From positions 62,001 through 126,000 of the forward strand of contig NZ_CP042429.1 of the NCBI RefSeq assembly GCF_007970465.1: DNA of 64,000 bases, written 5' to 3'. Source of the stretch: Corynebacterium nuruki S6-4 (GTDB lineage Bacteria; Actinomycetota; Actinomycetes; Mycobacteriales; Mycobacteriaceae). Positions 1-8,389 of this stretch are shown here, piece after piece (the first letter of the stretch is position 1; every line of letters starts with the position of its first letter). The notes beneath the pieces are model-generated. The model made no database searches. It had not been told where the DNA came from and was given only the letters and a program-made list of their open reading frames with translations. Made by a program: the position numbers and the translations under genes.

Positions 1-696
1 CAGGCCACCCGCCCGGTTGCCCCGACGAGGGGCACCGGCACGTCGAAGAAGCGGCCCACACCGGTGGTGGTCGCCACCGGCCCGAACCAGGTGTGGAGTT
101 GGGACATCACGGATCTGAAGTCGCCGTACGCCCGGAAGACGTTCAAAGCGTACTCGGTGATCGACATCTACTCGCGGATGATCATCGCCTGGCGGGTCGC
201 CGACCGCGAGGACAAGTCTCTGGTCAACGAGATGTTCTCCCAGGCGATCGAGGCCTACGGACCTCCCGGGGTCGTGCACGCTGACAACGGGACGGTGATG
301 AAGTCCAACGACCTGAAGAACCTGCTCAGTGACCATGGTGTGCAGATGAGTCACAACCGGCCGTACGTGTCCAACGACAATCCGTACTCCGAGTCAGAGT
401 TCCGAACGATGAAGTACCGGCCGGACTACCCGGGCGTCTTCGACTCACTCGAGGATGCCCGGACGTTCCTGCGGTCGTATGTGCCCTGGTACAACACCTG
501 CCACAAGCACTCGGGAGTTGCGTTGTTCAGCCCGCAGGATGTCTTCGACGGGACGTGGAAGACCAAACACCAGCGCCGGGATGATGCACTGCAACGCTAC
601 TTCGACCGGCATCCGGAGCGGTTCCGTGGCAGGCCGAGGACCCGGAAGCCGGCGGAGGTCGTCGGCATCAATCACAGGCAGGAAGCAACGGTTTAG
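1..696 (+). CDS. IS3-family transposase (OrfB), 3' part only
   Basis: Frame 1 is open from the first base, so the true start lies upstream of the window and only the C-terminal 231 codons are seen. The sequence is an rve-type DDE integrase core: WSWDIT carries the first Asp, HADNG the second, and an E in NPYSESEF follows exactly 35 residues after the second Asp, the D-35-E spacing of IS3-family OrfB. The Lys seven residues after that Glu (FRTMKY) also fits. In IS3 elements the full enzyme is normally made as OrfAB by frameshifting; OrfA is not visible here. The catalytic triad is complete, so nothing seen says the gene is broken. Confidence 0.9.
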   Translation, partial: QATRPVAPTRGTGTSKKRPTPVVVATGPNQVWSWDITDLKSPYARKTFKAYSVIDIYSRMIIAWRVADREDKSLVNEMFSQAIEAYGPPGVVHADNGTVMKSNDLKNLLSDHGVQMSHNRPYVSNDNPYSESEFRTMKYRPDYPGVFDSLEDARTFLRSYVPWYNTCHKHSGVALFSPQDVFDGTWKTKHQRRDDALQRYFDRHPERFRGRPRTRKPAEVVGINHRQEATV

Positions 697-703
697 GGTC
701 GGG

Positions 704-723
704 TGACTCCACACAGCTTGACA
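704..723 (+). repeat. Putative right terminal repeat of the IS3-family element
   Basis: Eight bases after the transposase stop lies TGACTCCACACAGCTTGACA. Read inward from its right end it begins TGTCAAG, and IS3-family ends typically start with TG and finish with CA. The left end is outside the window, so neither the matching repeat nor the target duplication can be checked. Inference from position and end sequence only. Confidence 0.45.
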
Positions 724-827
724 GCGAGCGGACCGTGGCAACGGAAGGCCGGAATGTCGGCGCATCCTCCGGACGTCCCGCCGGACGCCGCTTTGCGGAC
801 TCAGCCTCCACCGCAGTGGAGCCGCGG

Positions 828-906
828 TGTCCCGAGCTGACCCGAGTTGACCCGGATCGGTCAGTTCCGTCGGACCGGAAACGCAGAATCGGGTCAGCTC
901 GGGACA
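828..906. repeat. 18-bp perfect inverted repeat with 43-bp loop
   Basis: The left arm TGTCCCGAGCTGACCCGA (828-845) is exactly repeated in inverted orientation at 889-906. The loop carries a further partial copy of the arm (CCGAGTTGACCCGG). It could form a long stem-loop in RNA or a cruciform. No run of T follows, so a simple intrinsic terminator is not indicated. Confidence 0.7.
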
Positions 907-988
907 ACTCCGGCCGGGTCGGCCGGTAAAAGACATGCATTCTGACCATTGGCCCCCGGTGAGGCTGCGCAGGGTGACCGTACAGAGT

Positions 989-1032
989 GAGGCCCCGGTT
1001 CCCCTGGGTGACGAGCCAGGGGCCGGGGCCTC
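989..1032. terminator. GC-rich hairpin, possible terminator
   Basis: GAGGCCCCGG-TT-CCCCTGG (989-1007) pairs with CCAGGGG-CC-GGGGCCTC (1016-1032) around an 8-nt loop. It resembles the hairpin at 6683-6717 between convergent genes, which shares the GAGGCCCCGG outer stem. No adjacent gene is obvious, so the transcript it would end is unknown. Confidence 0.4.
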
Positions 1033-1275
1033 GGGTGGAAGCGCTGTGTCCGCGGGTGACGAATCCGCGGCAGCGAAACTTCCGGTTCGCCGCGGTGGCG
1101 GACGGACTGCAGTCCAGGGCGCGCGTTGGAGGTGCCGCAGCTCCGGGGCGCGGATCCGGTGAGAAGAGGAAGCCGGATCGTCGCGGGTCCCGGGGCCGAA
1201 CCCTGGTATCCGTCTGCCGTTGCGGCTGATCCACAACTGCAGTGCGCCGTAGGTGACTAGCCTTCGACACGCCCA

Positions 1276-1307
1276 TGAGGTTAGCGAGACCTAACGCAGC
1301 GTGTCAA
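1276..1307 (-). promoter_or_regulatory. Leftward promoter overlapping a DtxR-type iron box
   Basis: TGAGGTTAGCGAGACCTAA (1276-1294) matches 15 of 19 positions of the DtxR consensus TTAGGTTAGCCTAACCTAA, with both half-sites well kept. On the minus strand a perfect -35 TTGACA (complement of 1302-1307) stands 18 bp from a -10 TAACCT (complement of 1278-1283), and the box covers the -10 and most of the spacer, which is how DtxR blocks transcription when iron is plentiful. The promoter points left, towards the IS3 remnant. A GTG 7 nt after the -10 opens a frame, but its translation resembles no known protein. Confidence 0.6.
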
Positions 1308-1516
1308 TAATTCGGCAACATAAACGTTGCGTAATTCACCGGAGCAGCGGAAAAATGTCGTCTGACCTGCGGAATGTTTATGTCATGGCCGACCGTCGAG
1401 TGGTCACCCCCGCATCATCCCCCCGTCGGCTGCGCGCGGTGGATCCGTAGAGTGGGCGATCGGGCACCCCCGCCACAACGGCCCAGGTTTGCGCGGGACG
1501 GGGTCTGCAGGGTTAG

Positions 1517-1522
1517 TATGAT
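1517..1522 (+). promoter_or_regulatory. -10 box of the acyl-CoA dehydrogenase gene
   Basis: TATGAT lies about 90 bp before the chosen start codon at 1615, in a locally AT-rich patch. No clear -35 hexamer is seen 16-18 bp upstream, which is usual for corynebacterial sigma-A promoters. Confidence 0.4.
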
Positions 1523-1614
1523 TTTGTAACAACCGGGAGACATGGATCACACCGGACATGTCAGTGCGACGCAGGTCGTCGCCCCGCTCAACCACCTCCG
1601 TCGGAAGGATGAGG

Positions 1615-2787
1615 ATGAAGAACTTCCTGCCCCGCACCATTTTTGAAGAAGAGCACGACATGTTCCGCGAGACGTGCCGCGACTTCGTCAACTCGGAGAT
1701 CAAGCCCAACGTCGACAAGTGGCACGAGCAGGGCTTCTGCGACCGCTCCATGTACAAGGCCGCGGGCTCGCTCGGCCTGTTCGGCATGACCTCCCCCGAG
1801 GAGTTCGGCGGCGGCGGAATGGACGACTACCGCTTCAACGCGATCCTCTCCGAGGAGCTCGCCGAGGCCGACTGCGGTTCCGTCATCGTCTCGATCCAGG
1901 TCATCAACGACCTGGTCATCCCGTACCTCGAGAACTTCGCCAACGACGAGCAGAAGAAGAAGTACCTCGCACCGCTGTGCGCCGGTGACAAGATCGGCGC
2001 GATCGCGATGACCGAACCGGGTGCCGGTGCGGACCTGGCGGGTATCCGGTCCACCGCCATCAAGAACGAGGACGGCGACTTCGTCCTCAACGGCTCCAAG
2101 ACCTTCATCTCCAACGGTATCCAGGCCGACTTCACCATCGTCGTCGCCATCACCGACCCCGCCCAGGGTCGTGCCGGCGTCTCGCTGCTCGTCGTCGAGG
2201 ACGGCATGCCCGGGTACACCAAGACCGGTCCGCTGAAGAAGGTCGGCCTCAAGGCCCAGGACACCGCCGAGCTCAACTTCGAGAACGTCGTCGTCCCGGC
2301 CGAGAACATCCTCGGGGAGGAAGGTGCCGGCTTCGGCTACCTGCGCCACAACCTGGCGCAGGAGCGCGTCTCCATCGCCGTCGGGTCGATCGCCACCTCG
2401 CGCCGCGCCTTCGACCTCGTCTACCAGCACTCCCAGGACCGGAAGACCTTCGGCAGCCGCCTCGTCGACCACCAGGCCTACCGGTGGGAGCTGGCGAAGA
2501 TGGCGACGGAGATCCAGTCCGCGCAGTCCTTCGTCGACGCCTGCGTGGCGGCCAAGGTCAAGGGTGAGCTCGACGAGGTCACCGCCTCCATGGCCAAGTA
2601 TCTGACCACTGAGCTGCAGATCAAGGTCGTCAACACGGCGCTGCAGCTGCACGGCGGCTACGGGTTCATGATGGAGTACCCGATCGCCACGCACTACCTC
2701 GATTCGCGTGTCCAGCCGATCTACGGCGGCCCGAACGAGATCATGCTGGAGATCATCTCCCGTCGTCTCGCCAAGGGTCTGAAGTAA
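1615..2787 (+). CDS. Acyl-CoA dehydrogenase, long-chain/isovaleryl type active site
   Basis: This 390-residue FAD flavoenzyme would catalyse the first, alpha-beta dehydrogenation step of acyl-CoA beta-oxidation. Seen: the acyl-CoA dehydrogenase signature AMTEPGAGADLAGIRS, the C-terminal arginine motif and QLHGGYGF. The usual catalytic motif YEGT is IYGGPNEIM here, with Gly in place of Glu. The base is probably Glu250 in LAQERVS, as in long-chain and isovaleryl-CoA dehydrogenases. ATGs at 1558 and 1609 also lie in frame; 1615 is preferred because GGAAGGA at 1603-1609 is well spaced and the family pattern starts at MKNFLPRTIF. The substrate is not known. It stands alone, convergent with the next gene. 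Confidence 0.85.
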   Translation: MKNFLPRTIFEEEHDMFRETCRDFVNSEIKPNVDKWHEQGFCDRSMYKAAGSLGLFGMTSPEEFGGGGMDDYRFNAILSEELAEADCGSVIVSIQVINDLVIPYLENFANDEQKKKYLAPLCAGDKIGAIAMTEPGAGADLAGIRSTAIKNEDGDFVLNGSKTFISNGIQADFTIVVAITDPAQGRAGVSLLVVEDGMPGYTKTGPLKKVGLKAQDTAELNFENVVVPAENILGEEGAGFGYLRHNLAQERVSIAVGSIATSRRAFDLVYQHSQDRKTFGSRLVDHQAYRWELAKMATEIQSAQSFVDACVAAKVKGELDEVTASMAKYLTTELQIKVVNTALQLHGGYGFMMEYPIATHYLDSRVQPIYGGPNEIMLEIISRRLAKGLK

Positions 2788-2812
2788 CCCGGCGGGACAA
2801 CAGGGACGGGAC

Positions 2813-3154
2813 CTACGCGCCGCGGTTCTCCGCGAGCGCGGTCCGGGCCGTCCGCAGCCACTCCGGCTGATCGGCCAGCAGTGCCTTGATCTCGGCGGTG
2901 GTCAGCGGGCGGTCCATGTCGTTGTTCTTCAGCGCCGTGATGGTCACGCCCAGCTTGCGGGCGACCTCGGCGCGGGGGTGGGGGCCCTCCCGCCGGAGGG
3001 TCTGCAGCCACTCCGGGGGATTCTTCTGCAGTTCCACGAACGCCTCGTGGCTCAGCGGCGTCCCGCGGAACTCCTCCGGGGCGGCGGGCAGGTAGATTTT
3101 CAGTTTCTTCGCCGCGGTCAGCGGCTTCATCTCATTCGACGGTGCGGCACTCAT
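2813..3154 (-). CDS. DUF5997 family protein
   Basis: This 113-residue small soluble protein is typical of actinobacteria. It shows the family pattern TAAKKLKIYLPAAPEEF near the start, then PPEWLQTLRREGPHPRAEVARKLGV, which looks like a helix-turn-helix-like helical segment, and a second PEWL near the C terminus. No function is established. The gene diverges from the LysR-effector-domain gene at 3214, a conserved pairing in my recollection of the family. A -10 box TAGACT (complement of 3163-3168) ends 8 nt before the ATG, so a leaderless transcript is likely. Confidence 0.8.
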   Translation of the reverse strand: MSAAPSNEMKPLTAAKKLKIYLPAAPEEFRGTPLSHEAFVELQKNPPEWLQTLRREGPHPRAEVARKLGVTITALKNNDMDRPLTTAEIKALLADQPEWLRTARTALAENRGA

Positions 3155-3213
3155 GGTCGATCAGTCTAGTGGGCGGGGCCGGTGCCGGTACCGCTGGCCG
3201 ATAGGATGGCGCC

Positions 3214-3828
3214 ATGCGCTATCTCAAGGTCGTGTTCACTCCGGGAGCGGCCCCCGGTAAATGGTTCGGCCGCTTCGACGACCGGATGGCGGGATGGCGG
3301 GCGGCAGGTGCGGCCGCCGACGATCCACTGGCGCACATCATGGCGGGGACTGCGGACATCGCGCTCGCCAGGTTCCCCGGGCCGGCGTGGTCCGGCGGGC
3401 TGGGTTCAGGGGAGTTCGCCGGACTCGACGATCTCACCCCGGCGGACCTCGACCGCTTCGACCTGCACCGCGTCCGGCTCTATGAGGAGCAGCCCGGCGT
3501 GGCCTTCCCGAAGGACCACGCCCTCGGGGCGCTCGACGAGACCGAGACCGCCACGCCCGGCGACCTGACTGACGAGATGGAGCTGTACCGGGGCTGTGAT
3601 CCGGCGCAGGTCCGGGAGAACCTGACCGTGGTGGCCGCGAATGTCGGCATCGTCGTCGCGCCGCGACCGCTGCTCCGGGCGGTGAACCAGCGCGGCGTGG
3701 CCCACCGCGGACTCGCCGGGCTGCCGCCGACCGGCATCGGTCTGGTGTGGCGCCGGGACCGGGACGACGAGGTCATCCAGCAGTTCGTGGGGATCTGCCG
3801 GGGTCGTCGGAACGGAAGTTCACGCTGA
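3214..3828 (+). CDS. LysR-type substrate-binding domain protein without HTH
   Basis: This 204-residue protein resembles the periplasmic-binding-protein-like effector domain of LysR regulators (VVFTPGAAPGKWFGRF at the start, then VGIVVAPRPLLRAVNQRGVAHRGLAGLPPTGIGLVWRRD near the end) but has no N-terminal helix-turn-helix. It therefore cannot bind DNA in the usual LysR manner. It may act with the divergent DUF5997 protein, which is inference from the pairing. TAGGAT at 3202-3207 ends 6 nt before the ATG, so the mRNA is probably leaderless. The family call is moderately secure and the role unknown. Confidence 0.65.
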   Translation: MRYLKVVFTPGAAPGKWFGRFDDRMAGWRAAGAAADDPLAHIMAGTADIALARFPGPAWSGGLGSGEFAGLDDLTPADLDRFDLHRVRLYEEQPGVAFPKDHALGALDETETATPGDLTDEMELYRGCDPAQVRENLTVVAANVGIVVAPRPLLRAVNQRGVAHRGLAGLPPTGIGLVWRRDRDDEVIQQFVGICRGRRNGSSR

Positions 3829-3833
3829 ATTTA

Positions 3834-3849
3834 TGTGACAGTCATCACA
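3834..3849 (+). promoter_or_regulatory. GlxR/CRP-type operator
   Basis: TGTGACAGTCATCACA is a perfect TGTGA-n6-TCACA palindrome, the consensus recognised by the cAMP-dependent regulator GlxR in corynebacteria. It lies about 96 bp before the start codon of the LGFP lipoprotein gene, with an AT-rich stretch (TGATACACATTAAGT) between them that probably holds the -10 box. Position upstream of the core promoter would suit activation. Confidence 0.7.
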
Positions 3850-3929
3850 CGGTCGGCGCCATTTCTGATACACATTAAGTGTACGGCTTTAAGAAAAGCG
3901 ACCCCCGACCGACACAGGAGATGCATCCC

Positions 3930-4580
3930 GTGAAGAAGACCACGTTCCGCCGCCCCAGCCGCACCGCCGCCATGAAGACCGCCGCCGTCTTCGCCGCCGG
4001 TGGACTCGTCCTGGGCGCCGCGGCCTGCAGCGACGACGACGATTCCGGTGACTCCGGCACCTCGACCTCGGCCAGCTCCGCGGCGGGATCCGGCGCCTCC
4101 GACAGTGCCGACGCCACCGCATCCGGGGCCGCCGGCGCTTCCGAGGGGGCAGGCGCCTCAGGTGCCGCCGGCGCCGCCGGTGACGTCACCTCCGCCGACC
4201 AGCTGCCCGACGAGGTCAAGGCCGCCTACGAGCAGGCCGGTGGAGAGAGCGGCGAACTCGGCGCCTTCACCTCCTTCGAGACCTCCGGGGACAATTCGCT
4301 GGCGACCTTCGCCAACGGCGTCATCGCCACCTCGCCGGAGACCGGAGCCCAGCCGATCATCGGCAAGATCGCCGAGACCTGGGTCGCGCAGGGATCGCTG
4401 GAGAACCCGGTCGGCCTGCCGACCGCTCCGGAACAGGGCGACGCGACCTCCGGCTGGGACCAGGAGTTCCAGAACGGCACGGTCGGCTGGCACACCGACG
4501 AGTCCGGCACCTGGGCCGCCACCGGTGCCGGTGCGGAAGGTGCAGCAGGCGCAGAAGGCGCAGCAGAAACAGCCGGATAG
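3930..4580 (+). CDS. LGFP-repeat lipoprotein
   Basis: This 216-residue exported protein begins with a basic N terminus (MKKTTFRRPSR), a hydrophobic stretch and GAAACS, a plausible though not classical lipobox, so it is probably a membrane-anchored lipoprotein. A low-complexity Ser/Ala/Gly/Asp linker follows. The C-terminal half carries an LGFP-type repeat (IAETWVAQGSLENPVGLPT, then EFQNGTVGWHTDESG). LGFP repeats are thought to tie proteins to the mycolate-bearing cell wall. GTG 3930 is chosen over the ATG at 3921 because ACAGGAG (3914-3920) is correctly spaced only for the GTG. It is probably controlled by GlxR from 3834-3849. Confidence 0.8.
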   Translation: MKKTTFRRPSRTAAMKTAAVFAAGGLVLGAAACSDDDDSGDSGTSTSASSAAGSGASDSADATASGAAGASEGAGASGAAGAAGDVTSADQLPDEVKAAYEQAGGESGELGAFTSFETSGDNSLATFANGVIATSPETGAQPIIGKIAETWVAQGSLENPVGLPTAPEQGDATSGWDQEFQNGTVGWHTDESGTWAATGAGAEGAAGAEGAAETAG

Positions 4581-4610
4581 GACCGGTCCGACGGTTCACA
4601 CACTGTTCAT

Positions 4611-4626
4611 CTCACACCCGTGTGAG
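4611..4626. promoter_or_regulatory. Palindrome upstream of phoH
   Basis: CTCACACCCGTGTGAG is a perfect 16-bp palindrome about 17 bp upstream of the phoH -10 box, where a -35 element or operator would lie. It does not fit the GlxR consensus, because its half-sites point the other way. It could equally be the stem of a short terminator for the lipoprotein gene. Confidence 0.45.
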
Positions 4627-4655
4627 CCACACGTCGCGGCGCTAGCGTCGGCCCC

Positions 4656-6062
4656 ATGACCGACACCACCACGACCTCACCACCGCGTCCCGCAGGGGCC
4701 GCCGCCACCGACCACGGTCAGTGCGCGGCGGCCCCTGTCGCCGTCCGGACCTACGTCCTCGACACCTCCGTCCTGCTGTCCGACCCCTGGGCACCCCTGA
4801 AATTCGCCGAACACACCGTCGTACTCCCCGTCGTCGTCATCACCGAACTGGAGGGCAAACGCCATCACCCGGACCTCGGCTGGTTCGCCCGTCAGGCGCT
4901 CAACCTCCTCGAGGATCTGCGGCGCGCCGGTGGGAGACTCGACCGTGGCGTCCCGGTCAGTCCGGACGGTGGGGTGCTGCGGGTGGAACTCAACCATGTC
5001 GACGACAGGGTCCTGCCCGCCGGCCTGCGGTTGTCGGCGGGCGGCGGCAACAGCGGCAACAGCGGCGACAGTGGCGACAATGACCGCCGGATCCTCGCCT
5101 GTGCCCTCAACCTGCGGGCCGACGGCGGCGACGTCACCCTCGTGACGAAGGATGTCCCGTTGCGGGTGAAGGCCGGCGTCGTCGGACTCCCCGCCGACGA
5201 ATACCGCGCCCAGGACGTCGTGTTCACCGGCTATGACGGCATGTCCCGCGCGGAGGTCCGCTCCGGCCTCATCGACGAGCTCTATGCCGGGGGAGTGGCC
5301 GACGGCTCCGGGATCACCGACGATCTCCCGGTCCACTGCGGCGTCCAGCTCGTCTCCGGCAGCCAGAGCACCCTCGCCCGCGTCGCCGCCGGCGGCGTGC
5401 TGCAACAGGTTTCCGACCGGGAAGCCTTCGGCCTGCGGGGACGCAGCGCCCGGCAACGCATCGCCCTGGACCTGCTACTCGATGAACAGGTCGGCATCGT
5501 CTCCCTCGGCGGCTCCGCCGGCACCGGGAAATCGGCCCTCGCCCTGTGCGCCGGACTCGAGGCGGTGCTGGAGCGGCGGACGCACCGGCGGATCGTCGTC
5601 TTCCGGCCGGTGTACGCCGTCGGCGGGCAGGACCTCGGCTTCCTCCCCGGCGACGCCGACGAGAAGATGAACCCCTGGGCCCAGGCGGTGTACGACACCC
5701 TCGAGGGGATCGTCAGCGACAACGTCCTGGACGAGATCGCCGACCGTGAGCTGCTCGAGGTGCTGCCGCTGACCCACATCCGCGGCCGCAGCCTCAACGA
5801 CAGCTTCGTCATCGTCGACGAGGCACAGTCGCTGGAACGCAACGTCCTGCTCACCGTGCTGTCCCGGACGGGCCGGAACTCCCGGGTGGTGCTCACCCAC
5901 GACGTGGCCCAGCGGGACAATCTCCGGGTCGGCCGCCACGACGGGATCCAGGCGGTCATCGAGAAGCTGAAGGGGGAGCCGCTGTTCGCCCACATCACCC
6001 TGACCAGGTCGGAACGGTCCGCCATCGCAGATCTCGTCACTGACATGCTCGAGCAGGGGTGA
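4656..6062 (+). CDS. phoH2: PIN-PhoH fusion protein (PhoH2 type)
   Basis: This 468-residue cytoplasmic protein joins an N-terminal PIN RNase domain to a C-terminal PhoH P-loop ATPase. PIN acidic residues are seen at Asp36 (YVLDTS), Glu64 (VITELEGK), and later NDRR and TKDVPL. The ATPase has Walker A GSAGTGKS near residue 288 and Walker B FVIVDEAQ near 388. Mycobacterial PhoH2 of this architecture is an ATP-driven RNA helicase/RNase, there preceded by a small antitoxin-like gene; no such gene precedes this one. A Gly/Asn/Ser repeat sits within the PIN domain (about residues 129-144). TAGCGT (4643-4648) ends 7 nt before the ATG, implying a leaderless mRNA. Confidence 0.88.
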   Translation: MTDTTTTSPPRPAGAAATDHGQCAAAPVAVRTYVLDTSVLLSDPWAPLKFAEHTVVLPVVVITELEGKRHHPDLGWFARQALNLLEDLRRAGGRLDRGVPVSPDGGVLRVELNHVDDRVLPAGLRLSAGGGNSGNSGDSGDNDRRILACALNLRADGGDVTLVTKDVPLRVKAGVVGLPADEYRAQDVVFTGYDGMSRAEVRSGLIDELYAGGVADGSGITDDLPVHCGVQLVSGSQSTLARVAAGGVLQQVSDREAFGLRGRSARQRIALDLLLDEQVGIVSLGGSAGTGKSALALCAGLEAVLERRTHRRIVVFRPVYAVGGQDLGFLPGDADEKMNPWAQAVYDTLEGIVSDNVLDEIADRELLEVLPLTHIRGRSLNDSFVIVDEAQSLERNVLLTVLSRTGRNSRVVLTHDVAQRDNLRVGRHDGIQAVIEKLKGEPLFAHITLTRSERSAIADLVTDMLEQG

Positions 6063-6080
6063 AGACCGTACAATGCGCCC

Positions 6081-6650
6081 ATGACTTTCACCATCCGCCC
6101 CATGCGCGAGGATGACTACCCTCAGGTGACGGCGATCCAGCAGGCCGGGATGGACACCGGCCATGCCACCTACGAGACCGAACCGGTGAGCTGGGAGGAG
6201 TTCACCGCCTACCGTCGATCCGGTCTCATGTTCGTCGCCGACGAGGACGGTACCGTCCTCGGCTGGGTGACCGGCTCCTGGTACTCCCACCGGGCCGTGT
6301 TCAGCGGCGTGATCGAGGACTCGGTCTACGTCTCCCCGGACGCCACCGGCCGCGGCGTGGCCGGTGCGCTGCTCGACCACCTCATCGAGGAGGCCACCGG
6401 GCAGGGTTTCTGGGCGGTGCACGCCGTCGTCTTCCCGGAGAACGCCGGTTCGATGCACCTGCACCGCTCCCGCGGCTTCAAGGAGATCGGGGTCGCGCAC
6501 ACCATGGCGAAGATGACCTACGGTCCGATGGCCGGCAGCTGGCGGGACATCGTCAGCTTCGAGAAAGTGCTCGAAGGGGGCCCGGCCCACCCGGAATACC
6601 ATGACCGTGTCGTCAACGGCGACGGGACGACGGACGCGGCGGCGTCCTGA
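6081..6650 (+). CDS. GNAT acetyltransferase, phosphinothricin-acetyltransferase-like
   Basis: This 189-residue GCN5-related N-acetyltransferase would move an acetyl group from acetyl-CoA to an amine. The acetyl-CoA loop is ATGRGVAGALL, preceded by EDSVYVSPD and followed by ENAGSMHLHRSRGF, the arrangement of the Pat/Bar-like subfamily. Proteins of this group often acetylate methionine sulfoximine or related amino acids; the substrate here is not known. TACAAT (6069-6074) ends 6 nt before the ATG, so it probably has its own leaderless promoter just after phoH2. A strong hairpin ends the unit. Confidence 0.8.
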   Translation: MTFTIRPMREDDYPQVTAIQQAGMDTGHATYETEPVSWEEFTAYRRSGLMFVADEDGTVLGWVTGSWYSHRAVFSGVIEDSVYVSPDATGRGVAGALLDHLIEEATGQGFWAVHAVVFPENAGSMHLHRSRGFKEIGVAHTMAKMTYGPMAGSWRDIVSFEKVLEGGPAHPEYHDRVVNGDGTTDAAAS

Positions 6651-6682
6651 CAGGAAGTCCGGCGGACGCACCGGACACGGCA

Positions 6683-6717
6683 GAGGCCCCGGTCACCGTG
6701 ACGGTGACCGGGGCCTC
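6683..6717. terminator. Bidirectional intrinsic terminator
   Basis: A perfect 15-bp stem, GAGGCCCCGGTCACC (6683-6697) with its complement at 6703-6717, encloses a 5-nt loop. It sits between the convergent acetyltransferase and MFS genes and could end both transcripts. No long T run is present on either side. Confidence 0.75.
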
Positions 6718-6745
6718 GTGCAGATCGTGACGGGGGTGTGACGCT

Positions 6746-8323
6746 CTACTCGACCTCGTCCTTCAGCCTCTCCTCACGGGTGAAGAAGAGGATGACACCG
6801 GCGACGATCGCGAACGGGATGAGCACGGTGAAGATCGGGACCAGCGCATCGTTGTAGCTGGTGGTGATCGCCTCGTGCAGCGGTCCCGGCAGCGAGTCGA
6901 CGATGCCCGGGGTCAGGCTGTGACTGTCACCGGAGAACATCGACATGAAGTCCTTGGCCTTGTCACCGAGCTGCTGCATGGCACCGGGGACACGGTCACC
7001 CATGTTGTCCGCCAGCCGGGAGGTGAACACCGAACCGACGACGGCGGAGCCGACGGACATGCCGATCTGCCGGAAGAAGTTGTTCGAGGCGGTGGCCGTA
7101 CCGACCATGGCGACCGGGAAGGCGTTCTGGACCATGAGGACCAGGATCTGCATCGCCATACCGATACCGAAACCGAAGACGAACAGGACCAGACCCAGGT
7201 GGACCAGACCGTCGTGGGTCTCCAGACCGCCGAGCAGGAACAGGCCGACGGCGACGACGAACATGCCGACGACCGGGTACCACTTGTAGCGGCCGGTCCG
7301 GCTGACGATGAAGCCGATGACGATGGAGGTCGGCATGAGACCGGCGACCATCGGGATCATCATCAGTCCCGCCTTCGTCGGGCTCAGACCGTGGACCATC
7401 TGGATGTACGTCGGCATGTAGGCCAGCGTGCCGAGCATGACCACGCCGATGACGAGGCCCGCGCCGGTGCACAGCAGGAAGTTCCGGTTCTCGAACAGGG
7501 CCAGCGGGATGATCGGCGACTCGGCCTTCGACTCGGCGAAGAGGAAGAGGACCGCGCAGACCACGGTGGCGATGATCAGACCGATGATGGTCGCGGAACC
7601 CCAGGCGTAGTCCTTACCGCCCCAGGTGATGAACAGGATCAGGCAGGTCGCGAAACCGGCCATGAACAGCGTGCCCCAGAGGTCCAGCTTCGCACCGTGG
7701 CCGCGCTTCGGGATGTGCATGGCGAAGACCGTGATGGCGATGGCGATGACGGCGATCGGGATGTTGAACCACAGTGACCAGCGCCAGCCGGGACCGTCGG
7801 TGAACAGACCACCGAGCAGCGGGCCGAGGACACTGGAGAAGCCGAAGACCGCACCGATGATGCCCATGTACTTGCCGCGCTGCCGGGCCGGGATGACGTC
7901 GGCGATGATGGCCTGGGACAGCACCATCATGCCGCCGCCGCCGATGCCCTGGATGGCGCGGGCGACGATGATGATCCAGATGTTCGGGGCGAGCGCACCG
8001 ACCAGGGATCCGATGAGGTACATGGTCAGGGCGAAGATGAACAGCGGCTTGCGGCCGACCTGGTCACCGAGCTTGCCGTAGATCGGCAGACCGATGGTCT
8101 GGGCCAGCAGGAACGCGGTGATGACCCAGCTCTGCTGGTCGGTGCCGCCGAGCTCGCCGACGACGGTCGGCAGTTCGGTGGCGAAGATCGTCTGGCCGAG
8201 CGAGACCAGCAGCATGCCCAGGACAAGACAGCTGAAAACCAGGGGCACATTGTTGTGCGACGCCGCGGGTGCGTCCGGGGTCGGGGACGCAGCGGTGGAC
8301 TGCTCTTCCGTGAGTTTTTCCAT
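6746..8323 (-). CDS. DHA2-family MFS drug exporter (EmrB/QacA type)
   Basis: This 525-residue, predicted 14-helix membrane protein is a proton-driven multidrug exporter by family. It has the MFS motif GKLGDQVGRKP in the loop between helices 2 and 3, the antiporter motif C region GAVFGFSSVLGPLLGGLF, and a hydrophilic extracytoplasmic loop near residues 435-475. The RBS is GAGGAC before ATG. It follows the TetR gene in the same direction by 66 bp, so regulator and pump are probably co-transcribed and derepressed together by a pump substrate. The substrate is unknown. Confidence 0.88.
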   Translation of the reverse strand: MEKLTEEQSTAASPTPDAPAASHNNVPLVFSCLVLGMLLVSLGQTIFATELPTVVGELGGTDQQSWVITAFLLAQTIGLPIYGKLGDQVGRKPLFIFALTMYLIGSLVGALAPNIWIIIVARAIQGIGGGGMMVLSQAIIADVIPARQRGKYMGIIGAVFGFSSVLGPLLGGLFTDGPGWRWSLWFNIPIAVIAIAITVFAMHIPKRGHGAKLDLWGTLFMAGFATCLILFITWGGKDYAWGSATIIGLIIATVVCAVLFLFAESKAESPIIPLALFENRNFLLCTGAGLVIGVVMLGTLAYMPTYIQMVHGLSPTKAGLMMIPMVAGLMPTSIVIGFIVSRTGRYKWYPVVGMFVVAVGLFLLGGLETHDGLVHLGLVLFVFGFGIGMAMQILVLMVQNAFPVAMVGTATASNNFFRQIGMSVGSAVVGSVFTSRLADNMGDRVPGAMQQLGDKAKDFMSMFSGDSHSLTPGIVDSLPGPLHEAITTSYNDALVPIFTVLIPFAIVAGVILFFTREERLKDEVE

Positions 8324-8389
8324 TGATGTCCTCGTTAAAGTTCTCTTCTGCCGTGCGCGGTGGCGTACGGCGGTCGTGCAGTGTGGATG

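Larger units (their letters stand above)
697..1614. other. Gene-poor 0.9-kb interval after the IS3 element
   Basis: No frame here has a recognisable domain; the open frames look like by-products of high GC. The interval holds an 18-bp perfect inverted repeat (828-906), a GC-rich hairpin (989-1032), an AT-richer stretch (about 1283-1390) with a leftward DtxR-type promoter, the short inverted repeat GCAAC-n6-GTTGC at 1314-1329, and the promoter of the acyl-CoA dehydrogenase. It looks like a remnant left by insertion or deletion next to the mobile element. Confidence 0.6.

Noticed and set aside
1248..1263. Second possible DtxR half-site (TAGGTGACTAGCCT)
   Set aside because: Only one half-site matches and there is no symmetry, so it is not called as a box.
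668..1276. Minus-strand frame after the DtxR-type promoter, with a GTG 7 nt after the -10
   Set aside because: Position would suit a leaderless gene, but the sequence is Arg/Pro/Ser-rich, runs through the inverted repeats into the transposase gene and resembles no protein.
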